DNA of 7,141 nt from Bacillaceae bacterium UBA7792 (GCA_002480735.1 DLCS01000050.1:513-7653), one strand, 5' to 3'; shown: positions 1 through 5,885, numbered from the stretch's first letter. The notes: generated by a model not told the origin, from the letters alone. Made by a program: numbers and translations.

Positions 1-43
1 ACATTGTTGTTTTTGAATAAAGATAATTAGACAAAACGGTTGA

Positions 44-328
44 TTATGCAGACTATCTATAGAAACAACTGAGAAAAGTGCTGCAATTACGGAAGGAAAA
101 TGGCTCATCGGTGTAACATTAAGTATATCGCTTGCTATCGCAGCTTTGTATGAAATAATCGAATGGTTAGTTTCTAAGATAACAAAAGGAGGAAAAGCTT
201 CTAAAGAATTCTTAGGAACTCAAGGAGATATCTGGGATTCACAATGGGATATGTTATTAACCCTAGTTGGTTCTATTTTAGCACTTCTCATCTTTTCAAA
301 ATTGCATACAAAGCTGCTAAAAAAATAG
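44..328 (+). pseudogene. DUF2238 (YjdF-like) membrane protein, C-terminal remnant
   Basis: The frame is open from 44 to the TAG at 326-328, after an in-frame TGA at 41-43. From about position 98 it reads like the C-terminal third of DUF2238 integral membrane proteins: GKWL, a hydrophobic segment, YEIIEWLV, then FLGTQGDIWDSQWDM and a last membrane helix ending in SKLHTKLLKK. These proteins usually have about 200 residues and several helices; only about 75 residues match here. The only conventional start in frame is TTG at 146, which would split a helix and has no convincing ribosome binding site. All three forward frames are interrupted within the first 45 bases, so the missing N-terminal half does not continue directly upstream. 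I infer a degraded or frameshifted gene, but the window edge hides the rest. Function of the family is unknown. Confidence 0.6.
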
Positions 329-507
329 GGATTATCCTGTATCTACTGATTGTATTCGACCTAGAAATGTGAAAGTAAATGAGTAAATTATTGTGTTCTG
401 AACTGTTCATGAGCGTATTTAGTATTTCAATTGCAAACTCTTTATCTTCTTTAATGATATTGGCTATTTTATTTAGTTTATCGCTTGCTTTGTTTCCACT
501 TTTATGA

Positions 508-1005
508 TTATGAGTTAATCTTACAGACCCATTTATAGTAAAACAAAACAGCTATTAACAAAATTGGGTTAACCAGCAATGAATACCATATACGCCACCA
601 ATTATGATAAAAATAACCCCAAGGTTCAGGTAATAATGAGATGAGTTCATACAATGTAATAGCTATTACCCAAAACAGGATATAAAGTATTTGCTTGTAA
701 AACAATTGCTTAAATGGATACCAATTTATAAACATAATATTTACAGGAGGGATTAATACAGTGAATGCAGGAAGCACCCACCAATTAATTTCTTTAGTAA
801 AGTACCAATAACCATGGTATTTGAAGTCTATATAGGTCTCAGTAATTGCCTGGAAAGCGATTGTAAACATCCATATATGCAGTAATTCATTTTTGTTTAA
901 ACGTTTATTGGTTGTAAAAGCTAATAAATTAAAGAGAATAATCGCAGTAATAAATCCGAACATCGCAAAAAACATCCTTTTTAAAATTAGCTTTTTCAAC
1001 CACAT
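508..1005 (-). CDS. CBO0543-type integral membrane protein of unknown function
   Basis: A 165-residue, very hydrophobic protein with about five predicted membrane helices (roughly residues 12-30, 40-58, 74-93, 104-124 and 140-157). It carries motifs I associate with the CBO0543 family of Bacillus and Clostridium: DFKYHGYWYF at 60-69 after the second helix, PPVNIMFINWYPF at 86-98, a YE pair at 119-120, and the aromatic stretch HNWWRIWYS near 134. No catalytic motif is visible and the role is unknown. The ATG at 1005 has a poor ribosome binding site. An alternative ATG at 963 (residue 15) has AAAAAGGA about 11 nt upstream and would give a 151-residue protein that still keeps most of the first helix. 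It is transcribed in the same direction as the upstream tRNA, but a terminator lies between them, so it probably has its own promoter, which I could not identify with confidence. Confidence 0.72.
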   Translation of the reverse strand: MWLKKLILKRMFFAMFGFITAIILFNLLAFTTNKRLNKNELLHIWMFTIAFQAITETYIDFKYHGYWYFTKEINWWVLPAFTVLIPPVNIMFINWYPFKQLFYKQILYILFWVIAITLYELISLLPEPWGYFYHNWWRIWYSLLVNPILLIAVLFYYKWVCKINS

Positions 1006-1092
1006 CTCTAATTATTCTGTACCTTTTGTATCTTTTTTGTATCATGATCGTCCCTTCACAAATGCTAATTTTCCCCTACAACTGCCGAACAC

Positions 1093-1125
1093 AAAAAAGA
1101 CCACTTCCAAAGGAAGCAGTCTTTT
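1093..1125 (-). terminator. Intrinsic terminator of the tRNA-Val transcript
   Basis: Read on the minus strand this is GACTGCTTCC, loop TTT, then GGAAGTGGTC followed by TTTTTT. In minus-strand RNA the two inner TG/TG positions form G-U wobbles. On the plus strand the same positions are C/A mismatches, so the hairpin is oriented for minus-strand transcription. It lies about 50 nt downstream of the tRNA 3' end and upstream of the CBO0543-type gene. Confidence 0.8.
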
Positions 1126-1130
1126 GTCAA

Positions 1131-1153
1131 GAACCCTTTGTTCCGAAGGGTTC
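1131..1153 (-). repeat. 8-bp perfect inverted repeat between tRNA 3' end and terminator
   Basis: GAACCCTT and AAGGGTTC flank a 7-nt spacer. In the tRNA transcript this would form a second hairpin just before the terminator. It lacks a following U run, so it is not a terminator itself. It may act as a boundary for 3' trimming of the precursor, but that is inference. Confidence 0.55.
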
Positions 1154-1171
1154 TACGGGTTTGGCACCCAA

Positions 1172-1244
1172 TGACCTGTGAGGGACTTGAACCCCCGACC
1201 CCCACCCTGTCAAGGTGATGCTCTCCCAGCTGAGCTAACAGATC
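1172..1244 (-). tRNA. tRNA-Val (anticodon GAC)
   Basis: On the minus strand the 73 nt fold as a complete cloverleaf. The acceptor GATCTGT pairs with ACAGGTC (one T-G wobble). The D arm is GCTC-AGCTGGGA-GAGC. The anticodon arm is TCACC-TTGACAG-GGTGG with GAC at the anticodon positions, the variable loop is GGGTC, and the T arm is GGGGG-TTCAAGT-CCCTC. The discriminator base is A. The 3' CCA is not encoded (the DNA continues TTG), so it must be added by tRNA nucleotidyltransferase. It decodes GUC and GUU valine codons. It is a single tRNA gene, not part of an rRNA-linked cluster in this window, with its own promoter upstream and terminator downstream. Confidence 0.96.
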
Positions 1245-1266
1245 GTTTTTAAAGAGTACATGCTTT

Positions 1267-1294
1267 ATTATACATGGGTGCAATAAAAAGTCAA
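1267..1294 (-). promoter_or_regulatory. Sigma-A promoter of the tRNA-Val gene
   Basis: On the minus strand: TTGACT (-35, 1294-1289), a 16-nt spacer, and TATAAT (-10, 1272-1267). A start 6-8 nt further on would lie about 15 nt before the mature tRNA 5' end. The near-consensus boxes fit a highly expressed stable RNA. Confidence 0.85.
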
Positions 1295-1332
1295 TGATTT
1301 TGTTGATAAAGATCGAATGCAAAACAAAAACA

Positions 1333-1346
1333 CGAACAAATATTCC
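1333..1346. promoter_or_regulatory. LexA/DinR-like box 1 (upstream)
   Basis: CGAACAAATATTCC matches 12 of 14 positions of the Bacillus SOS box CGAACRNRYGTTYG. It lies upstream of the promoter of the small WYL-like gene, with its centre exactly 30 bp (about three helical turns) from the centre of box 2. On its own it would be weak evidence; the pairing with box 2 raises it. Confidence 0.4.
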
Positions 1347-1354
1347 GCTTTTTA

Positions 1355-1384
1355 TTGTATAAAGAACACTCGTTCGCATATAAT
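1355..1384 (+). promoter_or_regulatory. Probable promoter of the WYL-like small gene
   Basis: A perfect TATAAT -10 box (1379-1384) is preceded at 18 bp by a poor -35 candidate, TTGTAT (1355-1360). The start would fall near 1391, about 25 nt before the ATG. The strong -10, weak -35 and an operator-like palindrome between them are consistent with a regulated promoter. Confidence 0.6.
1363..1376. promoter_or_regulatory. LexA/DinR-like box 2 (between -35 and -10)
   Basis: AGAACACTCGTTCG matches 12 of 14 positions of the Bacillus LexA consensus and 9 of 10 in the two half-sites (GAAC and GTTCG intact). It sits between the -35 candidate and the -10 box of the downstream gene, a position where a bound repressor would block RNA polymerase. 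Identification is by pattern only. Confidence 0.5.
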
Positions 1385-1416
1385 AGAGCTAAGAACTTGA
1401 AAAGTGGGGAGTCATC

Positions 1417-1638
1417 ATGAAGGGTCTTCTCTTGAGATCGCTGGAAGAGCATATGCCAATCGAAATGATTTATATTTCCTCAAACAATCAAATCACGCAA
1501 CGAAAAATTGTGGTTACTGAAATCAATCCCAGTACTATTCGTGCTTACTGTTATTTGCGCAGACAAACAAGATTGTTTAAGCTAGACAACATTTTGTCTG
1601 TAATGGTGCCCAGGAAATATAACCGTCAAATTGGGTAA
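1417..1638 (+). CDS. Small stand-alone WYL-like domain protein
   Basis: A 73-residue protein beginning at ATG 1417 with a good GGGGAG site 5-6 nt upstream. Residues 15-64 resemble the core of WYL domains: IEMIYIS, a polar turn, QRKIVVTEI, then IRAYCYLRRQTRLFKLDNILSV, corresponding to the family's aromatic/YC..R...R.F.L..I pattern. Unlike the usual WYL regulators there is no helix-turn-helix or other DNA-binding part, so the whole protein is little more than one small beta-rich domain. WYL domains in larger proteins are known to bind ligands, including single-stranded nucleic acid in some DNA-damage regulators (PafBC, DriD). Whether this small form binds anything is unknown. It is monocistronic, with its own promoter and terminator. 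Two LexA-like boxes in the promoter region suggest damage-inducible expression; that is inference. Confidence 0.75.
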   Translation: MKGLLLRSLEEHMPIEMIYISSNNQITQRKIVVTEINPSTIRAYCYLRRQTRLFKLDNILSVMVPRKYNRQIG

Positions 1639-1641
1639 AAT

Positions 1642-1680
1642 AAAAGCTAACAATTCTTATACAGGGTTGTTGGCTTTTTT
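1642..1680 (+). terminator. Intrinsic terminator of the WYL-like gene
   Basis: AAAAGCTAACAA pairs with TTGTTGGCTTTT across a 13-nt loop, with the 3' arm running into a TTTTTT tract. The one imperfect pair is U-G in plus-strand RNA but A/C on the other strand, so it serves plus-strand transcription. It starts 3 nt after the stop codon. Confidence 0.88.
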
Positions 1681-1723
1681 CATGCAAGTTATTCTTGCCA
1701 AACCGGCTTCCATCAATCTATTA

Positions 1724-1752
1724 TTTACAAATTAATTATAATAGGATAATAT
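1724..1752 (+). promoter_or_regulatory. Probable sigma-A promoter of the riboswitch-gltP transcript
   Basis: TTTACA (1724-1729), 17 bp, then TAATAT (1747-1752); GATAAT at 1745-1750 is an alternative -10 box with a shorter spacer. The predicted start near 1759 falls just before the 5' strand of the riboswitch P1 helix. The region is very A+T-rich, so the exact boxes are uncertain. Confidence 0.6.
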
Positions 1753-1765
1753 TTTCCTATGTGTT

Positions 1766-1932
1766 TTTCGCTTAATCTTTTTTCAGAACGGGGGAACCAA
1801 TCAATTGGCTTCCAGCCTTTGGGGTGAATTTTTGGAAAATGCGAGCAGCCTTTGCTATTACGAGAAGCTTGTATTTTTTTAAGAAAGGGCATGTTTCCAG
1901 TCCTAACCCGACAGCTAACCCCGTCAGCGTCT
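1766..1932 (+). promoter_or_regulatory. Cyclic-di-AMP riboswitch aptamer (ydaO-yuaA type)
   Basis: The conserved blocks of the ydaO/yuaA RNA appear in order: TCGCTTAATC (1768-1777), CGGGGGAACCAA (1789-1800), TTGGGGTGAAT (1819-1829), then AACCCGACAGCTAACC (1905-1920) and CGTCAGCG (1922-1929). The first and last blocks close the P1 helix (CGCT with AGCG). The family binds cyclic di-AMP and in characterised Bacillus cases lowers expression of potassium and osmolyte transport or cell-wall genes when the ligand is abundant. It lies between a promoter and the gltP-like symporter gene on the same strand with no other gene between, so that gene is its evident target. Short plus- and minus-strand open frames across this stretch (1725-2051) are explained by the RNA and are not genes. 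Confidence 0.93.
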
Positions 1933-1933
1933 T

Positions 1934-2063
1934 TAAGGGAACAGCAAATCAATATTTCCTGAAATCAGACACTACAGGTGTCTATTTTGGGCTAAAAAAA
2001 TGGCTACTCTGTTTCCCTTACCGAGACTTATTATTGCAGCATAAAAAATAAAGGTAAGGAGAG
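1934..2063 (+). promoter_or_regulatory. Riboswitch expression platform with candidate anti-SD pairing
   Basis: Three complementarities are visible. TAAGGGAACAG (1934-1944), directly after the aptamer, pairs with CTGTTTCCCTTA (2009-2020), giving 11 bp with one bulged U. CCTTACC (2016-2022) pairs perfectly with GGTAAGG (2053-2059), which is part of the gltP ribosome binding site GGTAAGGAGAG. These two helices share 2016-2020 and cannot coexist. A small hairpin AGACAC-TACAG-GTGTCT (1967-1983) followed by ATTTT could be a weak terminator, but there is no long U run anywhere before the gene. The layout suggests control of translation initiation; the direction of the switch cannot be told from sequence alone. 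Confidence 0.5.
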
Positions 2064-2068
2064 ATTGT

Positions 2069-3328
2069 ATGAAAAAAAAGATTAGTTTAGCAACACAGAT
2101 TTTTATTGGACTAGCCCTTGGTATTGTAGTTGGTGCTATTTTCTACGGCAGTCCAACAGCAGCCTCTTATCTTCAACCCATTGGAGATATATTTCTTCGT
2201 TTAATTAAAATGATTGTCGTCCCAATCGTGATTGCGAGCATCGTTGTGGCCGTTGCAGGTGTTGGCGATATCAAGCAGTTAGGTAAGATTGGTGGGAAAA
2301 CACTCCTCTATTTTGAAATCATTACAACCATCGCCATTATCGTTGGTCTTACCTCAGCAAATATTTTCCACCCAGGTAGCGGTGTGAATATGAGCGAGCT
2401 AAAGCAAACCGATATTCACAGCTATGTCGAAACCGCTGAAGCTCAGGAAAGTAAGACAATTGTGGACACCCTGGTTGGAATTGTTCCAACGAATCCAATT
2501 GCAGCGATTGCCAATGGAGACATGCTTGCAATAATTTTCTTTTCATTAGTTCTTGGATTAGGGATATCTGCCATCGGTGAAAAAGGAAAACCGGTTTTAA
2601 CCTTGTTCCAGGGAATCGCAGATGCCATGTTCTGGGCGACGAATCAAATTATGAAATTTGCGCCATTCGGTGTATTTGCCCTGATTGGTGTAACGGTATC
2701 AAAATTCGGTATTTCCTCTCTCGTTCCACTTGGAAAGCTGGTTCTCACCGTATATGGAACCATGCTGTTCTTTATCATTGTTGTTCTCGGTACAGTAGCC
2801 ATGATATCTGGATACAATATTTTCAAATTGATTAGTTATCTTAAAGATGAATTAATTCTTGCATTCTCGACAGCTAGCTCGGAAACCGTTCTACCAAAAA
2901 TAATGGAGAAGGTCGAGAAGCTTGGCTGTCCAAAGCATATAGCCGCATTTGTTATTCCAACAGGCTATTCCTTTAATTTGGATGGTTCCACTCTTTATCA
3001 AGCCCTTGCTGCGATTTTTATTGCGCAAATGTATGGAATTGATATGAGTATTGCTGATCAAATTTCACTCATGCTTGTTCTAATGGTTACCTCGAAAGGA
3101 ATTGCAGGAGTTCCTGGTGTCTCCTTTGTCGTTCTGTTAGCAACATTGGGTACCGTCGGATTACCTGTTGAGGGACTTGCCTTCATTGCGGGAATTGACC
3201 GTATTCTTGATATGGGACGTACCGTAGTGAATGTGATTGGGAATTCCCTTGCAGCAATTGTCATTTCAAAATGGGAAGGGAAATTTAATCCACAAAAAGA
3301 GGAACATTTAGTTGAACAATTATCTTAG
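2069..3328 (+). CDS. gltP: Glutamate/aspartate:cation symporter (DAACS family)
   Basis: A 419-residue secondary transporter of the dicarboxylate/amino acid:cation symporter (SLC1-like) family, which imports L-glutamate and L-aspartate using proton or sodium gradients and works as a trimer in the cytoplasmic membrane. Length and sequence closely match Geobacillus stearothermophilus GltT and Bacillus GltP, for example LQPIGDIFLRLIKMIV at 35-50. The signature parts are present: hairpin 1 STASSET (267-273), NLDGS in TM7 (303-307, the NMDGT equivalent), hairpin 2 TSKGIAGVPG (341-350), and the TM8 substrate-binding DRILDMGRTVVNVIGN (377-392) with D381 and R384. The last residue is Asn where archaeal sodium-coupled homologues have Asp, as in proton-coupled bacterial members; the coupling ion is inference. 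The ATG is preceded by AAGGAGAG at 5-7 nt. The leader carries a c-di-AMP riboswitch. The gene is monocistronic and ends at a terminator. The gltP versus gltT name is uncertain; the family is not. Confidence 0.93.
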   Translation: MKKKISLATQIFIGLALGIVVGAIFYGSPTAASYLQPIGDIFLRLIKMIVVPIVIASIVVAVAGVGDIKQLGKIGGKTLLYFEIITTIAIIVGLTSANIFHPGSGVNMSELKQTDIHSYVETAEAQESKTIVDTLVGIVPTNPIAAIANGDMLAIIFFSLVLGLGISAIGEKGKPVLTLFQGIADAMFWATNQIMKFAPFGVFALIGVTVSKFGISSLVPLGKLVLTVYGTMLFFIIVVLGTVAMISGYNIFKLISYLKDELILAFSTASSETVLPKIMEKVEKLGCPKHIAAFVIPTGYSFNLDGSTLYQALAAIFIAQMYGIDMSIADQISLMLVLMVTSKGIAGVPGVSFVVLLATLGTVGLPVEGLAFIAGIDRILDMGRTVVNVIGNSLAAIVISKWEGKFNPQKEEHLVEQLS

Positions 3329-3347
3329 GCAAAGTAGAACCTAAACT

Positions 3348-3387
3348 AAAAGGAAGCTCTTTTCTCAAACTGAGAGCTTCCTTTTTT
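3348..3387. terminator. Bidirectional terminator between gltP and the TRAP operon
   Basis: AAAAGGAAGCTCT pairs with AGAGCTTCCTTTT around a 12-nt loop, with TTTTTT on the plus-strand 3' side and a shorter TTTTAGTTT on the minus-strand side. It lies 20 nt after the gltP stop and 17 nt beyond the permease stop, so it can end both convergent transcripts, more strongly for gltP. Confidence 0.9.
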
Positions 3388-3403
3388 ATACATATTCAAA
3401 CGA

Positions 3404-5368
3404 TTAATTTGATAAGGCCTGTGGTGTGGATGTTCCTTTTCCTTTGCCAAGGAATTGAAGTACAACAAGACCAATAAACATGATTAAACCAACAATATCT
3501 GAGATTCCTTCTGGATAAATTAGCAATAACCCGGCAACAATTCCTACAATTCTTTCAACCCCGTTAAGCTTTCTTTGCCAGAATCCGATAACACCAGCGC
3601 CAATCGCCATCATCCCACAGAGTGCAGTGAATACAACCCAAATTAAGTAATACCAAGTCGTATCGATCATCAGTAATTCCGGTGAAAGGACGAACATATA
3701 TGGAATAATGAAGGCTGCTATTGCGAGCTTGGATGCATTTATACCGGTTTTAATCGGTTCACCACCGGAAACTCCTGCAGCAGCAAAGGCTGCTAAAGCA
3801 ACTGGAGGAGTAATATCTGCAATAATTCCAAAATAGAAAACGAATAAGTGAGCAGATAAATCGGGTACGCCTAACAAAATAATAGCAGGTGCTGCAATCG
3901 TTGATGTAATAACATAGTTTGCTGTTGTTGGGGAACCCATACCAAGAATAATACAAGCGACCATTGTTAACATCAAGGTTGGAAGTAATGCTCCACCCGC
4001 TAAGTCTAATAAACCGTTTGCAAGCTTCAGCCCCAATCCTGTTTTCGTAACGACCCCAACGATAATTCCTGCACAGGCTGTTGCTGCCGCCACACCCAGT
4101 GCGGTCCGAGCTCCATCTACAAGAGCATCAATCATTTGTTTGAAACCAATTCTAGTTGCTTTACGTAAACCACTGACAATAATGGTAATCAGAATGGACC
4201 ATAATGCTGCTCTTGTTACACTCATACCAGAGGTTAACAAGACTATAACAGCTAGAATTGGAGTTAATAAATAAATATTTTTGAATACTTCCTTGCGATT
4301 TGGCATTTCCTCATCTTTTAGACCACGAAGACCTACTCTTTTCGCTTCAAAATGTGTCATGATCCATATGCCAGTAAAGTATAGTAATGCAGGGATAGCA
4401 GCTGCCTTTGCGATTTCCCAATACGTAATTCCGCCGATGAACTCCACCATTAAGAAGGCTGCAGCCCCCATGACTGGCGGCATAAGCTGTCCACCTGTGG
4501 AAGCTGCGGCTTCTACCGCACCAGCAAACTCCTTCTTATATCCGAGCTTTTTCATCATCGGAATTGTAAATGAACCTGAAGTAACTACGTTTGCCACAGA
4601 GCTACCACTAATTGTTCCTTGAAGGGCACTAGAGAAAACTGCAACCTTTGCCGGCCCTCCTGTAGCCTTACCAGCAATGGATACCGCTAGATCATTAAAA
4701 TACTGTCCTACACCGGTTTTCACAAGGAAGGACCCAAATAATAGGAACAAGAAGATAAATGTAGCTGATACCCCTATTGGTGTTCCAAGTATGCCTTCAG
4801 TTGTGTAAAACATCGTTTGAATGAAGCGTTCTGGAGATAAACCACGGTGTGCTAAAAACCCTGGCATTTGTGGCCCAAATAATGCATAGACAATAAAAAA
4901 TCCAGCAATAATGGTAATCGGCAAGCCCACTGCTCGGCGTGTCGCTTCTAATACCAATAGAACGGCTAATATCCCTATGTAAAAGTCTATATCCGTAATG
5001 ACCCCTGCTCTCATGACCAAATCATCAATCATCAGCGGCCAATAAGCACCTACCACAACGGAGGCAATCGCCAGGATAATATCATACCATGCTGGCTTAT
5101 GCTTGAATCCCCGATCCTTTTTCTTGGCCGGGAACAATAGGAAAATGAGAGAAAGGGCAAAGCCTAAGTGAATTGAACGCTGTAATTGTGCAGTCAAAAC
5201 ACCAAATATAGCCGTATATAGTTGAAATAAGGAAAAAGCCAAGAGACCTAGGAATACAATCCAGCCAATTATTCCTGTTAGTTTCCTCGTACCTGCCTCA
5301 GGGTCATACTTTTCTAATAATTTCTGTTGTTCCTCTAACGAAAGTGTTTCATGATTATTTTGACTCAA
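3404..5368 (-). CDS. TRAP transporter fused permease (4TM/12TM, DctQM-type)
   Basis: A 654-residue polytopic membrane protein in which the small (Q) and large (M) TRAP permease subunits are one chain, the form that pairs with TAXI binding proteins. Residues 1-30 are cytoplasmic (LEEQQKLLEKYDPEAGTRK). About four helices follow (roughly 31-60, 64-80, 93-112 and 127-140), then the M domain. That domain shows two related halves, each with a substrate/ion-site hairpin: GTISGSSVANVVTSGSFTIP (251-270) with GGQLMPPVMGAAAF (292-305), and LGMGSPTTANYV (475-486) with ADITPPVALAAFAAAG (517-532). It uses the sodium gradient to move substrate delivered by the binding protein. The start is TTG at 5368: AAAGGAG lies 9 nt upstream, an in-frame TGA lies just before, and no ATG occurs in the N-terminal part that matches the family. 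It overlaps the DUF1850 gene by 14 nt, suggesting coupled translation. Substrate is not evident from the permease. Confidence 0.94.
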   Translation of the reverse strand: MSQNNHETLSLEEQQKLLEKYDPEAGTRKLTGIIGWIVFLGLLAFSLFQLYTAIFGVLTAQLQRSIHLGFALSLIFLLFPAKKKDRGFKHKPAWYDIILAIASVVVGAYWPLMIDDLVMRAGVITDIDFYIGILAVLLVLEATRRAVGLPITIIAGFFIVYALFGPQMPGFLAHRGLSPERFIQTMFYTTEGILGTPIGVSATFIFLFLLFGSFLVKTGVGQYFNDLAVSIAGKATGGPAKVAVFSSALQGTISGSSVANVVTSGSFTIPMMKKLGYKKEFAGAVEAAASTGGQLMPPVMGAAAFLMVEFIGGITYWEIAKAAAIPALLYFTGIWIMTHFEAKRVGLRGLKDEEMPNRKEVFKNIYLLTPILAVIVLLTSGMSVTRAALWSILITIIVSGLRKATRIGFKQMIDALVDGARTALGVAAATACAGIIVGVVTKTGLGLKLANGLLDLAGGALLPTLMLTMVACIILGMGSPTTANYVITSTIAAPAIILLGVPDLSAHLFVFYFGIIADITPPVALAAFAAAGVSGGEPIKTGINASKLAIAAFIIPYMFVLSPELLMIDTTWYYLIWVVFTALCGMMAIGAGVIGFWQRKLNGVERIVGIVAGLLLIYPEGISDIVGLIMFIGLVVLQFLGKGKGTSTPQALSN

Positions 5369-5885
5369 TGATGTTCACTCCTTTCAAAAGCTGTAACAAA
5401 TCTAGATTTTCAATCTTAATACGTACCCTTGTACCTTTTTCAAAGTAATTTAAAAGAGGAAATTCTTCATTTTGGAAAATAACGATATGATTCGCCCGTA
5501 CTCGAGCAATTCGAAGGTCAAAATATGGAAATACTCGATTCATATTCTTAAGAAAATATTTCCCATTTTTCTCTTCGAATATCTCACTATCAGAAGCATA
5601 TGACGGCATTCCGATGGCAAAATCCTCATACATCAGTTCATATTGCTTGATTTGTCCATCACTTGTTGACATATAACTTTCTACAACATCAGATAGATGG
5701 ATGGAATGGGTATACTTGATTTTAAAAGTTTGTTCCTCCGACAGAGGGATGTAGGCAAGCACATTTTCAGTTTTAGGATCTTCAAATACAAGTGCCTTCT
5801 TTATGGGAATGAATGTAAGGATAGTCAAACTTAAAAATACGAGGGTTACTAAAAAGATGATCCAGTTTATCTGTTGCTTCTTCAT
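5355..5885 (-). CDS. DUF1850 protein of a TAXI-TRAP operon
   Basis: A 176-residue protein with one N-terminal membrane segment (about residues 8-28) and an extracytoplasmic beta-rich domain. The DUF1850 signature is clear: FKIKYTHSIHLSDVVESY (54-71), FAIGMPS (89-95), and a C-terminal LLNYFEKGTRVRI. Genes of this family sit almost exclusively beside TAXI-TRAP permease genes, as here. Their role is unproven; an accessory or assembly function for the transporter is likely. I place the start at ATG 5885 (MKKQQINW), which has AGGTGGG 5 nt upstream, not at the ATG 21 nt earlier, which lacks a ribosome binding site and would put a charged, Cys-containing extension before the anchor. The stop lies inside the start of the permease gene (14-nt overlap). 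Confidence 0.88.
   Translation of the reverse strand: MKKQQINWIIFLVTLVFLSLTILTFIPIKKALVFEDPKTENVLAYIPLSEEQTFKIKYTHSIHLSDVVESYMSTSDGQIKQYELMYEDFAIGMPSYASDSEIFEEKNGKYFLKNMNRVFPYFDLRIARVRANHIVIFQNEEFPLLNYFEKGTRVRIKIENLDLLQLLKGVNIIESK
5378..5384 (-). promoter_or_regulatory. Ribosome binding site fixing the TTG start of the permease
   Basis: AAAGGAG on the minus strand, 9 nt before the TTG at 5368-5366 and inside the last codons of the DUF1850 gene. With the in-frame TGA just upstream of the TTG and no in-frame ATG in the conserved N-terminus, it decides the start. Confidence 0.8.

Noticed and set aside
1022..1044. Tandem TTTTGTATC repeats upstream of the CBO0543-type gene
   Set aside because: Two copies of a 9-bp A+T-rich word in an A+T-rich intergenic region are within chance expectation and match no known element.
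893..1174. Plus-strand open frame of 93 codons
   Set aside because: It runs antisense to the start of the CBO0543-type gene and through the tRNA terminator hairpins, with no ribosome binding site and no protein family resemblance.
1065..1379. Minus-strand open frame of 104 codons containing LLAQLGEHHLDRVGVGGSSP
   Set aside because: It is a translation through the tRNA-Val gene, its promoter and terminator; this peptide pattern is a known artefact of reading tRNA genes as protein.
1725..2051. Overlapping open frames on both strands (minus 1725-1952, plus 1824-2051)
   Set aside because: They cover the c-di-AMP riboswitch and its expression platform; conservation here is explained by RNA structure and neither frame has a plausible start signal.
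4281..4622. Plus-strand open frame of 113 codons inside the permease gene
   Set aside because: It is antisense to a strongly supported TRAP permease coding region and resembles no protein; a shadow of the real frame's codon use.
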